Positions 1-9,332 of a stretch of 64,000 nucleotides of DNA are shown one piece after another. Position 1 is the stretch's first letter, and every line of letters begins with the position of its first letter. The notes below the pieces were generated by a model, which was not told where the DNA came from, did not search any database, and saw nothing but the letters and a program-made list of their open reading frames with translations. The stretch spans positions 1-64,000 of the IMG/VR virus record IMGVR_UViG_3300032116_000116. One strand, given 5' to 3'. The DNA is from a virus. Both the position numbers and the translations under genes were made by a program.

Positions 1-727
1 TTCCCAACATAATATTCCAGTAAGTTTTTGGTTCGTCACCAACAAATCCCGTATTTATAATTTTATTACCCGATCTTACAACTAACATATCAGGAACCAT
101 ACGTGGATACATAACAATTTTAAATTTAGACCCGACCGGCATTTTTGATATATCAATAGATTTACTATATCCTAAGAAATTGTTATTTGGGTACGCAACA
201 CCACCATTCATTGTTTCTTTAAAATCACAAATATTGTTTGTAGTGGTGCCGGTATTAACTGGTGTTTCTTTTTCACCCGAAACAGATGCAAACAACTTTA
301 CATATTGCCAAGCTGTATAATCGGGGTGTTTTGAACCTTTTTTAGTATCCCAATCAGGTCCTTGAGCACCTTTATTATCTATTATTAAATTTACATTTTG
401 TGGTAATTTCTTATCTAAATAATTTTTAACCTCTTCAGCCCTTAATCTTGAAAGATCTCCGGGTTTCAAACCAACACCACTATTTGGTACTTTAGACTCC
501 GAAGATTCTATGGTTACATTTATTGCCGTATTTTTTGGGTATTTTGAAATATACCCATTAATTTGAGCTAGTGCACCATCTATAGCTTGTGTATTTATTG
601 GTCTATATTGACCACTTGGAAAACTATTTGGTGGTAATTTAATTTCTAACGCTTGACCCCTTTCTACTACGGGGTCCTGTTCTAGAATTATTCTTTTTAA
701 TTGATTTTCTGTTATAATAATTTTCAT
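1..727 (-). CDS. Tagged protein with OmpA-like domain (3' end outside window)
   Basis: An open frame starts at 727 and runs off the left edge, so 242 codons are visible. It begins MKIIITENQLKRIILEQ, the shared N-terminal tag of this region. Residues about 55-115 read like an OmpA/MotB-type peptidoglycan-binding domain: a beta strand (INVTIESSES), a loop, then LSRLRAEEVKNYL, matching the family pattern LS..RA..V..yL. The remainder is unrecognised. The start is fixed by the tag and by TATATTTAT four bases upstream. Anchoring to peptidoglycan would suit a virion or lysis protein, but that is inference. Confidence 0.75.
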   Translation of the reverse strand, partial: MKIIITENQLKRIILEQDPVVERGQALEIKLPPNSFPSGQYRPINTQAIDGALAQINGYISKYPKNTAINVTIESSESKVPNSGVGLKPGDLSRLRAEEVKNYLDKKLPQNVNLIIDNKGAQGPDWDTKKGSKHPDYTAWQYVKLFASVSGEKETPVNTGTTTNNICDFKETMNGGVAYPNNNFLGYSKSIDISKMPVGSKFKIVMYPRMVPDMLVVRSGNKIINTGFVGDEPKTYWNIMLG

Positions 728-731
728 ATAG

Positions 732-740
732 ATAAATATA
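732..740 (-). promoter_or_regulatory. Late-type TATATTTAT motif
   Basis: TATATTTAT on the minus strand, ending 4 nt before the start at 727. It is one of 16 similarly placed copies. Confidence 0.45.
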
Positions 741-764
741 ATATCAAAATAAAAAAAATGAAGT

Positions 765-773
765 TATATTTAT
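765..773 (+). promoter_or_regulatory. Late-type TATATTTAT motif
   Basis: TATATTTAT on the plus strand, 4 nt before the start at 778. It follows the orientation of its gene, although the neighbouring genes run the other way. Confidence 0.45.
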
Positions 774-777
774 AAAT

Positions 778-1143
778 ATGAGGAAGTTTTTTACGATTCT
801 ACTTTCAGATAGTAATAAAATATCAACCAAAAGGTTTATTGGGTTGATATGTTTAATTATGTTTATTGCATATGGTATCTCAGGATTACTAAGACCGTTT
901 AATGTTCAATTTTGGATTTTTTATGTTTCTTTATGTACAATAACAATTTGGATTGCATTCAAGTTTATGTCTTCTGAAAAAATATTGAAGTATGATGTTA
1001 TATCAAAATTAACTAAATTTGGTGCAGTAAAAGAAGTTGTGGATGGATTTATAGAAAATGAAAATACAATAGATGGTATAATACAACCTAATAATAATGA
1101 AGAGGTGGGGGAAGAAGAAACTGTTTGGAATAAAGTAGAATAA
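778..1143 (+). CDS. Small two-TM membrane protein, holin candidate
   Basis: 121 aa. Two hydrophobic segments (about residues 20-38 and 45-64) follow a short N-terminus containing NKISTKRFIG, and a charged, acidic C-terminus follows. This layout and the S..KR.ig lead-in resemble small holin-like proteins of Bacteroidota phages as I remember them, and the gene sits among tail and lysis genes. It is the only plus-strand gene in this part. Holin is a guess from topology; any small membrane protein would fit. Confidence 0.6.
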   Translation: MRKFFTILLSDSNKISTKRFIGLICLIMFIAYGISGLLRPFNVQFWIFYVSLCTITIWIAFKFMSSEKILKYDVISKLTKFGAVKEVVDGFIENENTIDGIIQPNNNEEVGEEETVWNKVE

Positions 1144-1144
1144 A

Positions 1145-1651
1145 TTATCTATTAAAATACATCTTAATAAATTCACTTTTCGACATCCCGACTTTGTTTG
1201 TTTCTTTTGGTTTTTCTGTAACTTTATTATCTACTACCTTTTTCTCTACGATTTTCTTTTCAACAATTTGATTTTTTGTGGTTGTTGGAGTTAAAGTAAT
1301 TTCATTAACCACAATTTTAGGTTTTTTATCTTCAACTTGTTCTTGAACTGTTACACTAACCTTCTTATCTGAAACAACATCAAATTCTGAACTCCAAGGT
1401 TCAAAATGTACATCATCGGCTATGATCTCCAATTTTATTGTACCAACCTCACCTTCACTAAGGATATTTTTTAATTTTGGTAAATTAAATTCACACACAC
1501 CATTATCAAATAATTTACCTCTAAAAAGATATGACATTTCGTTCTTTGTTTCCAAAATAACTCTAGCTTGAGAATTACTTAAAGAAGTACCTTCAACCTG
1601 TACAGTACATTGAAATTTATTGGTCTTGTCGGTATATAATTTGTAACCCAT
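1145..1651 (-). CDS. Hypothetical virion-region protein
   Basis: 168 aa, not recognised. Residues 1-105 look like a compact beta-sandwich (alternating hydrophobic strands, FQCTVQVEG, GTIKLEIIADD). Then comes a low-complexity stretch rich in Lys, Val and Glu (KKIVEKKVVDNKVTEKPKE), and the protein ends GMSKSEFIKMYFNR, a possible C-terminal docking helix. It ends 2 nt from the stop of the convergent membrane gene and lies one nt downstream of the next tail gene, so it is probably translated with the tail operon. Confidence 0.75.
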   Translation of the reverse strand: MGYKLYTDKTNKFQCTVQVEGTSLSNSQARVILETKNEMSYLFRGKLFDNGVCEFNLPKLKNILSEGEVGTIKLEIIADDVHFEPWSSEFDVVSDKKVSVTVQEQVEDKKPKIVVNEITLTPTTTKNQIVEKKIVEKKVVDNKVTEKPKETNKVGMSKSEFIKMYFNR

Positions 1652-1652
1652 A

Positions 1653-1982
1653 TTAAACTATAACTTTTACGTTTATTTGTCTTATTTCTTTTATAAATAG
1701 TTTCATATCCTTAATTGTTACATCAACATCGGTATTTTTTGATTTATTACTAGTGATGACCAATTCTTTATTTTGTTCCGTTTTTATTCTTGTTATCAGT
1801 CCTATTAATACTTTTTTATCTTCTTCTGGTAGATTTTTAACAAATTTCGATAATTTCTTATTTCTGTTAAGTGGACCTGAAAAATTTACAATTTTTGATA
1901 TGACACAAGCCTCTACCCAAGTTATATTGGCATCTAACCATGTTAAAGTTGCGTCGTTCCATGTTAAACATTGTTGTGCCAT
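1653..1982 (-). CDS. Hypothetical tail-operon protein
   Basis: 109 aa. The N-terminus carries three short Trp repeats (LTWNDATLTWLDANITW), followed by a Lys-rich helical part. It lies 3 nt from the fibre gene upstream and one nt from the gene downstream, so it belongs to the tail operon. The Trp repeats resemble the short GSWSNITTW / GTWSSTSTW segments that start the two large fibres next to it, which suggests a related oligomerisation or attachment element. Function unknown. Confidence 0.7.
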   Translation of the reverse strand: MAQQCLTWNDATLTWLDANITWVEACVISKIVNFSGPLNRNKKLSKFVKNLPEEDKKVLIGLITRIKTEQNKELVITSNKSKNTDVDVTIKDMKLFIKEIRQINVKVIV

Positions 1983-1985
1983 AGG

Positions 1986-3866
1986 TTATCTTTTATATGC
2001 TGCTAGTAATTGACCAAGTATCTCAGGTGTAGCGGCTATTCTCAATCTTTGAGCTATCGGATCTGAACTTGCACTAAGTTCCGCTAATAATTGTGACGTA
2101 TCAAATAATGCGGTTCCAACTGTATTATCTGTTGCAACTCCGCTTCTAACGTCAGTTGGTGATGTCATTCTTAATGTTCCCGTAAGTCCACTTGATGGTC
2201 CGAATTGGGTTAGATATCTAACATCTGATAGTGGTGGTTGATTTGGGAATGTGTTGTCTGAATAAAGTGTTCTGTCTGCACCACCTGATGTGAAAAACCT
2301 TGCTTGGGTTGTTCCTGTTTGGTCTAACCATATGATTGGTGCGTAGATTGCCATTTTACCATTAATATTGAACATATCACCTCTCAAATATACTTGTGCG
2401 GTTGAGTTTGTAACAGATACCGCAACAGCACTTGTTGAGGCACTTGCATTGCCTAATATATTTATACTACTTGATATCGCAGATGCAACAGCCGCCCCAA
2501 CATTTGAGGTTGAAACATTACCACTTACGTTTATTGTTGTGAAGTTTGTTGATATTGTTGAGTTTGTGGTACTTGAATTTGTTACATTTCCACCAACATT
2601 TATTACACCACCTGATTGAAAAAGGTTTGTTCCACCATTAGAAACGTTTCCACTTATTGTCACGGTTGGCGAACCAAGTTGTATTTGGGCGTTTGCACTA
2701 CCACTAACATTTGTTACATTTCCACCAATTGTTAATTGTGTTATACTTCCAGCCGCTATTGTTATATTACCAACACAAGAAACATTACCTGTTATTGTAA
2801 TTGTCCCTATTGTTGATTTTGATAATAATGTTTCACCTCCTCTACCTGATGGTTGACCAATTAAACTTCCATTAACTATAATATTACCTGTTCCTGTTGA
2901 AGCTATTGTTTGGTTTGATGCACCAGCACTAGTTGTTGTATGTTGAAAATAGTCACCAAATAATGTTAAATTTCCTGTCGATGAATGGGTTATTTGTGCT
3001 CCACCAATAAGACCTAATGTTACATTACCAAGTGTATTAACTATTAAATTAGCTGTTCCACTATGTTGTAATCCATTAAGAGTTAAAGGTATCCTTGCGG
3101 CAGGTGCATTTATTGTAATTGTTCCACCACTTGTTGAATTGACAACCAAACTTGATAGGTTTAACGCACCTGATAGATTTGCGGTTATATTTGATGTGTT
3201 AAAGTTAAAGTTTCCTCCTGCAGTTGTTGTAATACTATTGTTACCCGCAAAAATCTGTACCTCACCCACTGTAGTGTTAGTTCCACCATTTATTGTCAAT
3301 AAATTTACCCTGTATCTTGAATATGCAATTGTATTTGAAAATAATGGACTGGTATAAACAACAGAATCGGTTAATGCAAATCCCGATACACTGTGTAAAA
3401 TAGTCCAACTTACACCATCATTACTACCTTCAAAATTCCAACTTGTTGGTGCATTTACGTTTCCTCCACCGTATGTTGATATCCACCATTGGGATAATAC
3501 ATATCTTGTTGCAATGAATGGTGTTGCGGGTATATAACCAATCCATCCTGTGGTGGCACCCGCTTGCCATCCCTGATTTTCTGATAAAGCATTACCATTA
3601 AATGCCAAATAACTAATTGATGAGCTATTATTACTTATCACAAAACCTGATGGTGACCCATTTGATGTCATGTTGGGAGTTGCTTTACTACCAAGAGATT
3701 TAGCACTATTGTTCAAACTGTTCACTGTAAACCCTGTGTCAACTAATACCGTAAACCCATTGGTATATACATCGTCACCAACTGTTGGTATTCCCAATGT
3801 TGTTCCATCATTCCAAGTTGTTATGTTTGACCAACTACCGCCTGTTATTGCCCATCTTATTGCCAT
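1986..3866 (-). CDS. Tail fibre-like protein, copy 2
   Basis: 626 aa, paralogous to the gene upstream. The order is: N-terminal head with Trp-rich repeats (MAIRWAITGGSWSN); a discoidin/F5-8C-like part at about 70-205 (WNFEGSNDGVSWTILHS, YSRYRVNLLT); Gly/Asn/Ser/Thr-rich short repeats of the ITISGNVSN type at about 210-500, typical of a parallel beta-helix; and a C-terminal part with SDVRYLTQFGPSSGLTG conserved between the copies. The start shares one base with the upstream stop (TAATG), indicating translational coupling. Likely role: host surface binding. Confidence 0.8.
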   Translation of the reverse strand: MAIRWAITGGSWSNITTWNDGTTLGIPTVGDDVYTNGFTVLVDTGFTVNSLNNSAKSLGSKATPNMTSNGSPSGFVISNNSSSISYLAFNGNALSENQGWQAGATTGWIGYIPATPFIATRYVLSQWWISTYGGGNVNAPTSWNFEGSNDGVSWTILHSVSGFALTDSVVYTSPLFSNTIAYSRYRVNLLTINGGTNTTVGEVQIFAGNNSITTTAGGNFNFNTSNITANLSGALNLSSLVVNSTSGGTITINAPAARIPLTLNGLQHSGTANLIVNTLGNVTLGLIGGAQITHSSTGNLTLFGDYFQHTTTSAGASNQTIASTGTGNIIVNGSLIGQPSGRGGETLLSKSTIGTITITGNVSCVGNITIAAGSITQLTIGGNVTNVSGSANAQIQLGSPTVTISGNVSNGGTNLFQSGGVINVGGNVTNSSTTNSTISTNFTTINVSGNVSTSNVGAAVASAISSSINILGNASASTSAVAVSVTNSTAQVYLRGDMFNINGKMAIYAPIIWLDQTGTTQARFFTSGGADRTLYSDNTFPNQPPLSDVRYLTQFGPSSGLTGTLRMTSPTDVRSGVATDNTVGTALFDTSQLLAELSASSDPIAQRLRIAATPEILGQLLAAYKR

Positions 3867-5737
3867 TATACAAAATTATATTCTGATATTAGTTGTCCAG
3901 CCGAATTATCTGTTAGCATTGTTCTCATCCTGACAGCTAGTGGGTCTGAACTTGTGTTTATAAAGTTTAATATGTCTTGTGCCGTTATATTCGCAGTTCC
4001 AACTGTATTATCAGTTAGAACATTAACTCTTATATCTGATGGAGATGCAACAATCATTGTTCCTGTTAAACCACTTGCAGGTCCATATTGAATCAAATTT
4101 CTAACATCACTTGTTGGAGGTAAATTTGGAAAACTATCTGCGGAATATAATGTTCTTGTTAATCCTCCACCTATATCCATTCTCCAAAGTGTTGTTGCAC
4201 TATTGCTGATAAATACGTTAGGACACCATATAGCCATTCTTCCCAATGTGTTATACATATTACCTGTTAGGTTGACATTACTATTTGTATTTGTTGATGA
4301 GATACCAACAGATGTTGATGAGGCGTAAACATCACCACTTACAGTTATAGCAATTGCGGATGTTGTTGAAATACCCGCAGTCGCTCTTGCAAAAACACTA
4401 CCATTTATTATAAGTGGTGCAGTTGTTGATACTCCGACAGCAGCGGCGCCATAAATGTTACCATTTATTGTTGTTGGTGCGGTTGTTATTAATCCATTAG
4501 ACGCCGCAGCATATACATCACCGTTAATTAGAACAGATGCCGCGGATGTGATAAATACCGCTTCAGCATTAACATTAAAACCACCAAATAGGTTACCGTT
4601 GATTATCAGAATTGAAGATACGTTATTTAGTATAACACCCCTAGTACCAGAAGTATTACCCTGTACATTACCTGTAATAGTTATATTACCGGCAGTTTGA
4701 TTTATTGATGCTAATGTACTATTACCATTAACATTACCCACAACTACCGTATTTCCAGCAATAGAGTTGAGAGCATAAGCTGTCCCCCCATTTCCACCGC
4801 CGAACATATCACCTATTATCGTTATAGTACCTGTTGAAGTTTTATTTATACAAAACGCAGTACCACTTGCATTACCTCCATTGAATCTAATACCATTCAA
4901 TATTAAATCACAATTTCCTGTGTGATTGAACATCTGTGTTCCGACTGTTGCTAATGCAGTCACAGTGCTTGCTAAATTAAGTGTTACTGTCCCTCCTGTA
5001 GCGGTAATTGTTATTAAATTTGTCGCACCTATTGATAGAGATGATGAAGTGGATGTACAAGTTACAGATACACCTGCTGTGTTGAAGTTGAAAGACCCAC
5101 CCGCAGCCAATGCAGCTGTTCCTGGTTGGTAGAGTTCGAGTTCTGTTATTCTTGTATTTGAACTAGCACCATTATTACTTACATTAACTCTGTAATATCT
5201 ATATGCTGTTGGATTACCTATGGAGAATATTGAATATGTTCCACCAGCAGGTATTGCGGTTGCACTTGTAACTGTATGTAATATATTCCAACTAGTATTA
5301 TTATTACTTCCTTCAAATGTCCAGTTACGAGGATTATCATTAACACTATTACTTCCGTAAATGGTATAACCATCTATAATAATAGAACTACCAAAATCAA
5401 ATGATAACCAAGAAGGAAGACCGTTACTAGTCCAATAGGTTGATGTTGAATAGTTTCTATCAAAAGCTCTATATGCTTCTTGGCCAGCGGCAAAAACAGT
5501 GCTAGCAGCAGCAACATAAGGACTTGGAGCATTGTTGGCCGTCATCTGCGGTGTAGCAATATCTCTTGCTCTTGCACTATTGTTTAAACTGTTCACCGTA
5601 GAATTAACATTCATAGTAACAGTGAAACCATTGGAGAATACATCATCAGATGATGTGGGAATACCCAATGTTGCACCATTATTCCATGTTGATGTTGAAG
5701 ACCATGTTCCACCTGTTACTGCCCAACGTGTTGCCAT
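3866..5737 (-). CDS. Tail fibre-like protein, copy 1
   Basis: 623 aa with the same architecture as the next gene. The head is MATRWAVTGGTWSSTSTW. A clear discoidin-like domain spans about 75-205 (YRAFDRN, WLSFDFGSSIIIDGYTIYG, WTFEGSNNNTSWNILHT, YRYYRVNVSNN). Then come beta-helix-like GNV/GNI repeats and the conserved tail SDVRNLIQYGPASGLTG. F5/8C modules usually bind glycans or lipids, so this is a plausible receptor-binding fibre. Head and tail are similar between the two copies while the middle differs, as expected for fibres under diversifying selection. Confidence 0.8.
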   Translation of the reverse strand: MATRWAVTGGTWSSTSTWNNGATLGIPTSSDDVFSNGFTVTMNVNSTVNSLNNSARARDIATPQMTANNAPSPYVAAASTVFAAGQEAYRAFDRNYSTSTYWTSNGLPSWLSFDFGSSIIIDGYTIYGSNSVNDNPRNWTFEGSNNNTSWNILHTVTSATAIPAGGTYSIFSIGNPTAYRYYRVNVSNNGASSNTRITELELYQPGTAALAAGGSFNFNTAGVSVTCTSTSSSLSIGATNLITITATGGTVTLNLASTVTALATVGTQMFNHTGNCDLILNGIRFNGGNASGTAFCINKTSTGTITIIGDMFGGGNGGTAYALNSIAGNTVVVGNVNGNSTLASINQTAGNITITGNVQGNTSGTRGVILNNVSSILIINGNLFGGFNVNAEAVFITSAASVLINGDVYAAASNGLITTAPTTINGNIYGAAAVGVSTTAPLIINGSVFARATAGISTTSAIAITVSGDVYASSTSVGISSTNTNSNVNLTGNMYNTLGRMAIWCPNVFISNSATTLWRMDIGGGLTRTLYSADSFPNLPPTSDVRNLIQYGPASGLTGTMIVASPSDIRVNVLTDNTVGTANITAQDILNFINTSSDPLAVRMRTMLTDNSAGQLISEYNFV

Positions 5738-5739
5738 AT

Positions 5740-6057
5740 CTAACTATAACTATGTGTTAAATACCCTACCCAATTAACCCCACCAACAGGTTGTGCTGTT
5801 GCCGTAGCACTAACACTTCCATCACTTGATGTTGTTAATCTTGTTATCGTCCAAACCAAATCGGACTCTGTTGTTGCAACACCTGTTGTTGTAACAGGTG
5901 CAACTCCGCAATAAAGATTTGATCCTGATAACGCAAATCTTCTTATCAAATTATATTCATTATATGCATCCCAAGCATAACCGTTATACTTCCAAGAGAT
6001 TCCTCCTGAAGTATATATTTGATTAGGTGTTGCTCCTGTTGGAAAGTTTAATGCCAT
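5740..6057 (-). CDS. Small tail-associated protein
   Basis: 105 aa. The N-terminal pattern ALNFPTGATPNQIYTSGG followed by WKYNGYAWDAY matches a motif I know from many phage tail and fibre proteins (LNFPsnP..GQ.Yt...tW.yngyaW). The rest is Ser/Thr/Ala-rich. The gene starts on the last base of the upstream stop (TAATG) and ends 3 nt before the fibre gene. Probably structural; precise role unknown. Confidence 0.7.
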   Translation of the reverse strand: MALNFPTGATPNQIYTSGGISWKYNGYAWDAYNEYNLIRRFALSGSNLYCGVAPVTTTGVATTESDLVWTITRLTTSSDGSVSATATAQPVGGVNWVGYLTHSYS

Positions 6058-6599
6058 TAGATTTCAATTTGATATGCACTTATGAATATATCATCCACTT
6101 GTTGGTCTGTTAATCCTAAAACCATTTGTATCATACTAACGGTTGGACTATCTCTTTCAATATAGTTTGAGTAATCCCAAGCATATTGAGCTTTTATTTT
6201 AAGTTCTTGTTCAGGTTGTGTTCCTGATGGAAGAGCATTAATTGCATTTGTAACATCACTTTCCAATCCTTGAATTGCAAGTTCCGCTCTTAACTGCCAT
6301 CTTGTTACCTTAACAGGAACTCCATCAACAACATCTGTTACCAAAGGATGTGTTAATTGTCCTTTGAAATAATTATCAATCGGAAGTGATGTTAGAACAG
6401 ATAATAGATGATTTTTTTCTGATTCTGTTAAAACAACTTCTGATGTTGATTTCAATTCTGTTGAGATTCTATACTCCAATAGAGGTTTATCAGAAGTTAT
6501 TCTTCTGTCTAATTCTTGTGCAATATATGTTGCCGCTGTGTCTGTGGTTCCATAAGGTGAACCATCTTTTTCAATGTTAAAATTAAAATTGTATGTCAT
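6057..6599 (-). CDS. Hypothetical tail-region protein
   Basis: 180 aa from the start MTYNFNFNIEKDGSPYG. An in-frame ATG 12 codons earlier (6635) would overlap the upstream gene by 25 nt, so I prefer 6599. The protein is mostly helical (TYIAQELDRRITSD; LELKIKAQYAWDYSNY-type stretch near 135-155) with no recognised motif. The stop overlaps the next start (TAATG). It could be a chaperone or assembly protein for the neighbouring fibres. Confidence 0.7.
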   Translation of the reverse strand: MTYNFNFNIEKDGSPYGTTDTAATYIAQELDRRITSDKPLLEYRISTELKSTSEVVLTESEKNHLLSVLTSLPIDNYFKGQLTHPLVTDVVDGVPVKVTRWQLRAELAIQGLESDVTNAINALPSGTQPEQELKIKAQYAWDYSNYIERDSPTVSMIQMVLGLTDQQVDDIFISAYQIEI

Positions 6600-6610
6600 A
6601 GTTTTTATAT

Positions 6611-7021
6611 TTATATTTCGTAGAAGAATTGACAAGATATTTCTTTTATTCCAGATGCAGTAAATGTTGTAGTTGCATTGTTAAATGCTGTAAATCTATA
6701 TGCATTTAATATATTTGTAGGACTTGTAGTTTGTGCAATGAAACCTAATTGAAATGAACCATTGTCTGCTAAATATGAATATGGAATTCCCAATAACCCT
6801 TTAATTATAAATGGTAATGAAAAATTCAATGATGTAGAGTTTGATGTTCCAGCAATACTCACAAAAACATAAACCATATTACCTACCACTTTATATTTTA
6901 TTATTTTTCTTGTATAACTACCCCATCCCACAATAGTAGACTGCTCCGAGAAATCAATCCACGGAGTATTGATATTATTTGCCAAATCACCACCATACAT
7001 TCCATTTGCAAGTCCATTCAT
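6611..7021 (-). CDS. Fibre-tip-like protein
   Basis: 136 aa. The composition is fibre-tip-like: aromatic and Asn/Thr-rich beta strands (IVGWGSYTRKIIKYKVVGN, MVYVFVSIAGTSNSTSLNF). This resembles the C-terminal beta domains found at fibre ends, here as a separate polypeptide. It lies 12 nt downstream of the previous gene. Role inferred from composition and place only. Confidence 0.65.
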   Translation of the reverse strand: MNGLANGMYGGDLANNINTPWIDFSEQSTIVGWGSYTRKIIKYKVVGNMVYVFVSIAGTSNSTSLNFSLPFIIKGLLGIPYSYLADNGSFQLGFIAQTTSPTNILNAYRFTAFNNATTTFTASGIKEISCQFFYEI

Positions 7022-7033
7022 AAATTATTAATT

Positions 7034-7495
7034 TTAAGGTGCGACAAAATCTTGCGCAAATGATGTTATCCAACAGGACCTACCTGCCGTCAAGTTAGCT
7101 AATGTTGTCGCTCTTAAAACATCACCAGCCACCAATGGAATATATTGTCTCCCTGTATTATCTATTGGGAGACCAGGAATATTTGTTCCATTCAAAAAGT
7201 CCGTTACAAACCTAGCAGCATTCGTATTACCTGCGGATATTGGAACGTTAACTAATCCAATTGGAACAACTGTTGAACCACCTCTTAAAATATAAAGGAA
7301 TACGTTAGGTGATAATGATGCATCATCTGTTGAAGCGATCAACGAAATTATTCTTGTCCCATATGTTCCAGCAGTTTCAATGGTAACACCATTTGTATTG
7401 CTACCTAATGTTCCAATTGTGGTTCCGTTTAATACCGCAATACCACTATTTAATTCATTTGCAACCCTTACAATTGCGTCGTTTCTTAAAGCCAT
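7034..7495 (-). CDS. Putative virion decoration or tail protein
   Basis: 153 aa. Residues 15-150 form a jelly-roll-like beta pattern with Gly turns (TYGTRIISLIASTDDASLSP; VFLYILRGGSTVVPIGLVNVP; LVAGDVLRATTLANLTAGR). From memory, similar short proteins sit near fibre genes in Bacteroidota phages. It is 3 nt from the upstream fibre gene. Function not known. Confidence 0.7.
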   Translation of the reverse strand: MALRNDAIVRVANELNSGIAVLNGTTIGTLGSNTNGVTIETAGTYGTRIISLIASTDDASLSPNVFLYILRGGSTVVPIGLVNVPISAGNTNAARFVTDFLNGTNIPGLPIDNTGRQYIPLVAGDVLRATTLANLTAGRSCWITSFAQDFVAP

Positions 7496-7498
7496 AGT

Positions 7499-9148
7499 TT
7501 AATAATTAAATAATATTCTTTGATTTATCATTGTTGCATAATCTACTTCATCACTAAAAGATTGTAAAGCGTTATTAACAACATTATTTGTTGGATATTT
7601 TGTATTTGAACTGTCCAACGCAACAGTTTCTTTGTTTGCAACATTTTCAGGTATATAACCAATCACATTAGTTATACTCGCCGCAGATACAACCACACCA
7701 TCACCAATTAATACACCTGTAAAAGTTGTTGTTGTCCCTGAATCAATGTTATTTGTTCCATTAACACCTTGAGGACCTTGAGGACCAACAGGTAATGTTT
7801 GTTGTATCCATTGATAGCTGTTACCATCATAATTATATTTATACTCCACACCTGTTTCAGAATGTTGCCAAACTGAACCTTCGTCAATTGATGCAGTCCC
7901 TGTACCTGTTGGTGCCGTGTTTTGATAATAGAATTTGTATGATACGATATTTGCAGTTAAAGGTAATTTTCCTTCATTCTGATTTAATGTCAAAACATTA
8001 TTTGAATATGTTAAACCAGTAACATATGTATCAATGAATGATGGTATTGTTGTTATACCAAAACTATATTCATTACTACCCTCACTATACAAATAAATTG
8101 TTTCAGTTGAATTAGAAGTATTTTGTCCATATATCTTAACTAATAACCTATCGGTAAGATCCAACGTAGCACCCGAAAAATAAGCATCAGAAATATACAT
8201 CTGAGTTGTTGTAGACACAACAGGAACAGTCTCCGTTGTTAATAATAAAGTTTCTGTTCCACCCGAAGATCTTTTATATAATTCAACATAAATGTTAAAA
8301 GCGGCACTTACAGAACCTGTTTTTGCATGAAGATAAAAACCAACAATCCCTATCGGAAGTTGTGTTAAATTAGGTATATTAGAAGGAGTTAAAAACCCAC
8401 CAATATATACCGTTTGTGTTGACCCTGTTGTTGCTGATATTATTTGTTCTATCCCGGATGTTGGTGTTGGAGAAAATTCATAATACCCATCTTGGGTATT
8501 AGATATATTCAGATAATATATTTGACCACCTGAACCACCACCCGCTTTAGGAATACCCGTTAAATTACTACCATCACCAAAATAAGTGAAAGCCGTTACA
8601 CTACCTGATGACGATAGTGATGGGACATTTAATTGTCCCGTCATTGTGTCACCACCTTTATTTACTTTTTGTGAAAGATTGTTTTGAGTTGAAGATGTAA
8701 ACGACTCAAATAGTGAATATGGTGTAATATTGGTTAGAGTAAAACTATTACCATCATTATAACTAAAAACAATTGAAGTTCCCGATACTGTCCCACCACT
8801 AATAAATGTATCAGTGAACCCTGTAACGATTACATTACTATTATCTGAATTATAAAGAGTTAATACTTTTGTACTTGAATCAAATGTCCCACCTGTTACT
8901 GTTGTACCACCAGTACCACCTGAAATTGGTTTCCAAGTTGCATTACCACTTGAATCCGATGTTAAAACATAACCGTATGATTCGGAACCATCTTGGTATT
9001 TCAATGTGCCCATTATTGTCATACCCGACGAAAATATCGGATTGACGGGGATATCACCACCTATTCTATAAACAATACCACTTGTAATATCTGACTGTAA
9101 AACATAGTTATATGATTCTTTAATCAGTAATCCCGAAATATTTGACAT
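7499..9148 (-). CDS. Long tail fibre with collagen-like segment
   Basis: 549 aa, first gene of the tail operon. The N-terminus is followed by Gly/Ser/Thr-rich beta repeats, then TGQLNVPSLSSSGSVTAF and a FGDGSNLTGIP motif common in trimeric fibres. A jelly-roll-like block lies at about 210-365. A very short collagen triplet run GPQGPQGVNG is near residue 465, followed by a GYIPENVANK motif typical of the C-terminal shaft of phage fibres. It probably trimerises and carries the distal fibre proteins. A TATATTTAT-like motif lies 12 nt upstream. Confidence 0.85.
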   Translation of the reverse strand: MSNISGLLIKESYNYVLQSDITSGIVYRIGGDIPVNPIFSSGMTIMGTLKYQDGSESYGYVLTSDSSGNATWKPISGGTGGTTVTGGTFDSSTKVLTLYNSDNSNVIVTGFTDTFISGGTVSGTSIVFSYNDGNSFTLTNITPYSLFESFTSSTQNNLSQKVNKGGDTMTGQLNVPSLSSSGSVTAFTYFGDGSNLTGIPKAGGGSGGQIYYLNISNTQDGYYEFSPTPTSGIEQIISATTGSTQTVYIGGFLTPSNIPNLTQLPIGIVGFYLHAKTGSVSAAFNIYVELYKRSSGGTETLLLTTETVPVVSTTTQMYISDAYFSGATLDLTDRLLVKIYGQNTSNSTETIYLYSEGSNEYSFGITTIPSFIDTYVTGLTYSNNVLTLNQNEGKLPLTANIVSYKFYYQNTAPTGTGTASIDEGSVWQHSETGVEYKYNYDGNSYQWIQQTLPVGPQGPQGVNGTNNIDSGTTTTFTGVLIGDGVVVSAASITNVIGYIPENVANKETVALDSSNTKYPTNNVVNNALQSFSDEVDYATMINQRILFNY

Positions 9149-9160
9149 ACTAGTTTAAAT

Positions 9161-9169
9161 ATAAATATT
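9161..9169 (-). promoter_or_regulatory. Late-type motif (AATATTTAT)
   Basis: Minus-strand AATATTTAT 12 nt before the fibre gene at 9148; a likely start of the tail operon transcript. Confidence 0.45.
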
Positions 9170-9201
9170 TTTAAGGACTAAATAAACTATTATAACATAA
9201 A

Positions 9202-9223
9202 AAATCCCCAAATTGGGGATTTA
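9202..9223 (-). terminator. Intrinsic terminator
   Basis: Stem AAATCCCC/GGGGATTT with a short AT loop, followed on the minus strand by a T-run. It would end transcripts of the lysozyme gene before the tail operon. Confidence 0.7.
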
Positions 9224-9332
9224 AAAATTTTTTCTATTTTCATATCTCTGTGTTAGAAATATCTTTAATAGATAAATTGATGGAACACAAATTAAAAGTA
9301 ACATAATAAATTATTTTTTTATTTAAAATATA

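Noticed and set aside
778-1143. T4-like TATAAATA late promoter at 771-778
   Set aside because: It overlaps the start codon of the 778 gene. Elsewhere this form is mostly the reverse complement of the TATATTTAT motif, which is consistent in gene orientation.
2368-5777. Plus-strand frames opposite the fibre genes
   Set aside because: Their hydrophobic, low-complexity sequence is the mirror of Thr/Asn/Val-rich repeats on the coding strand.
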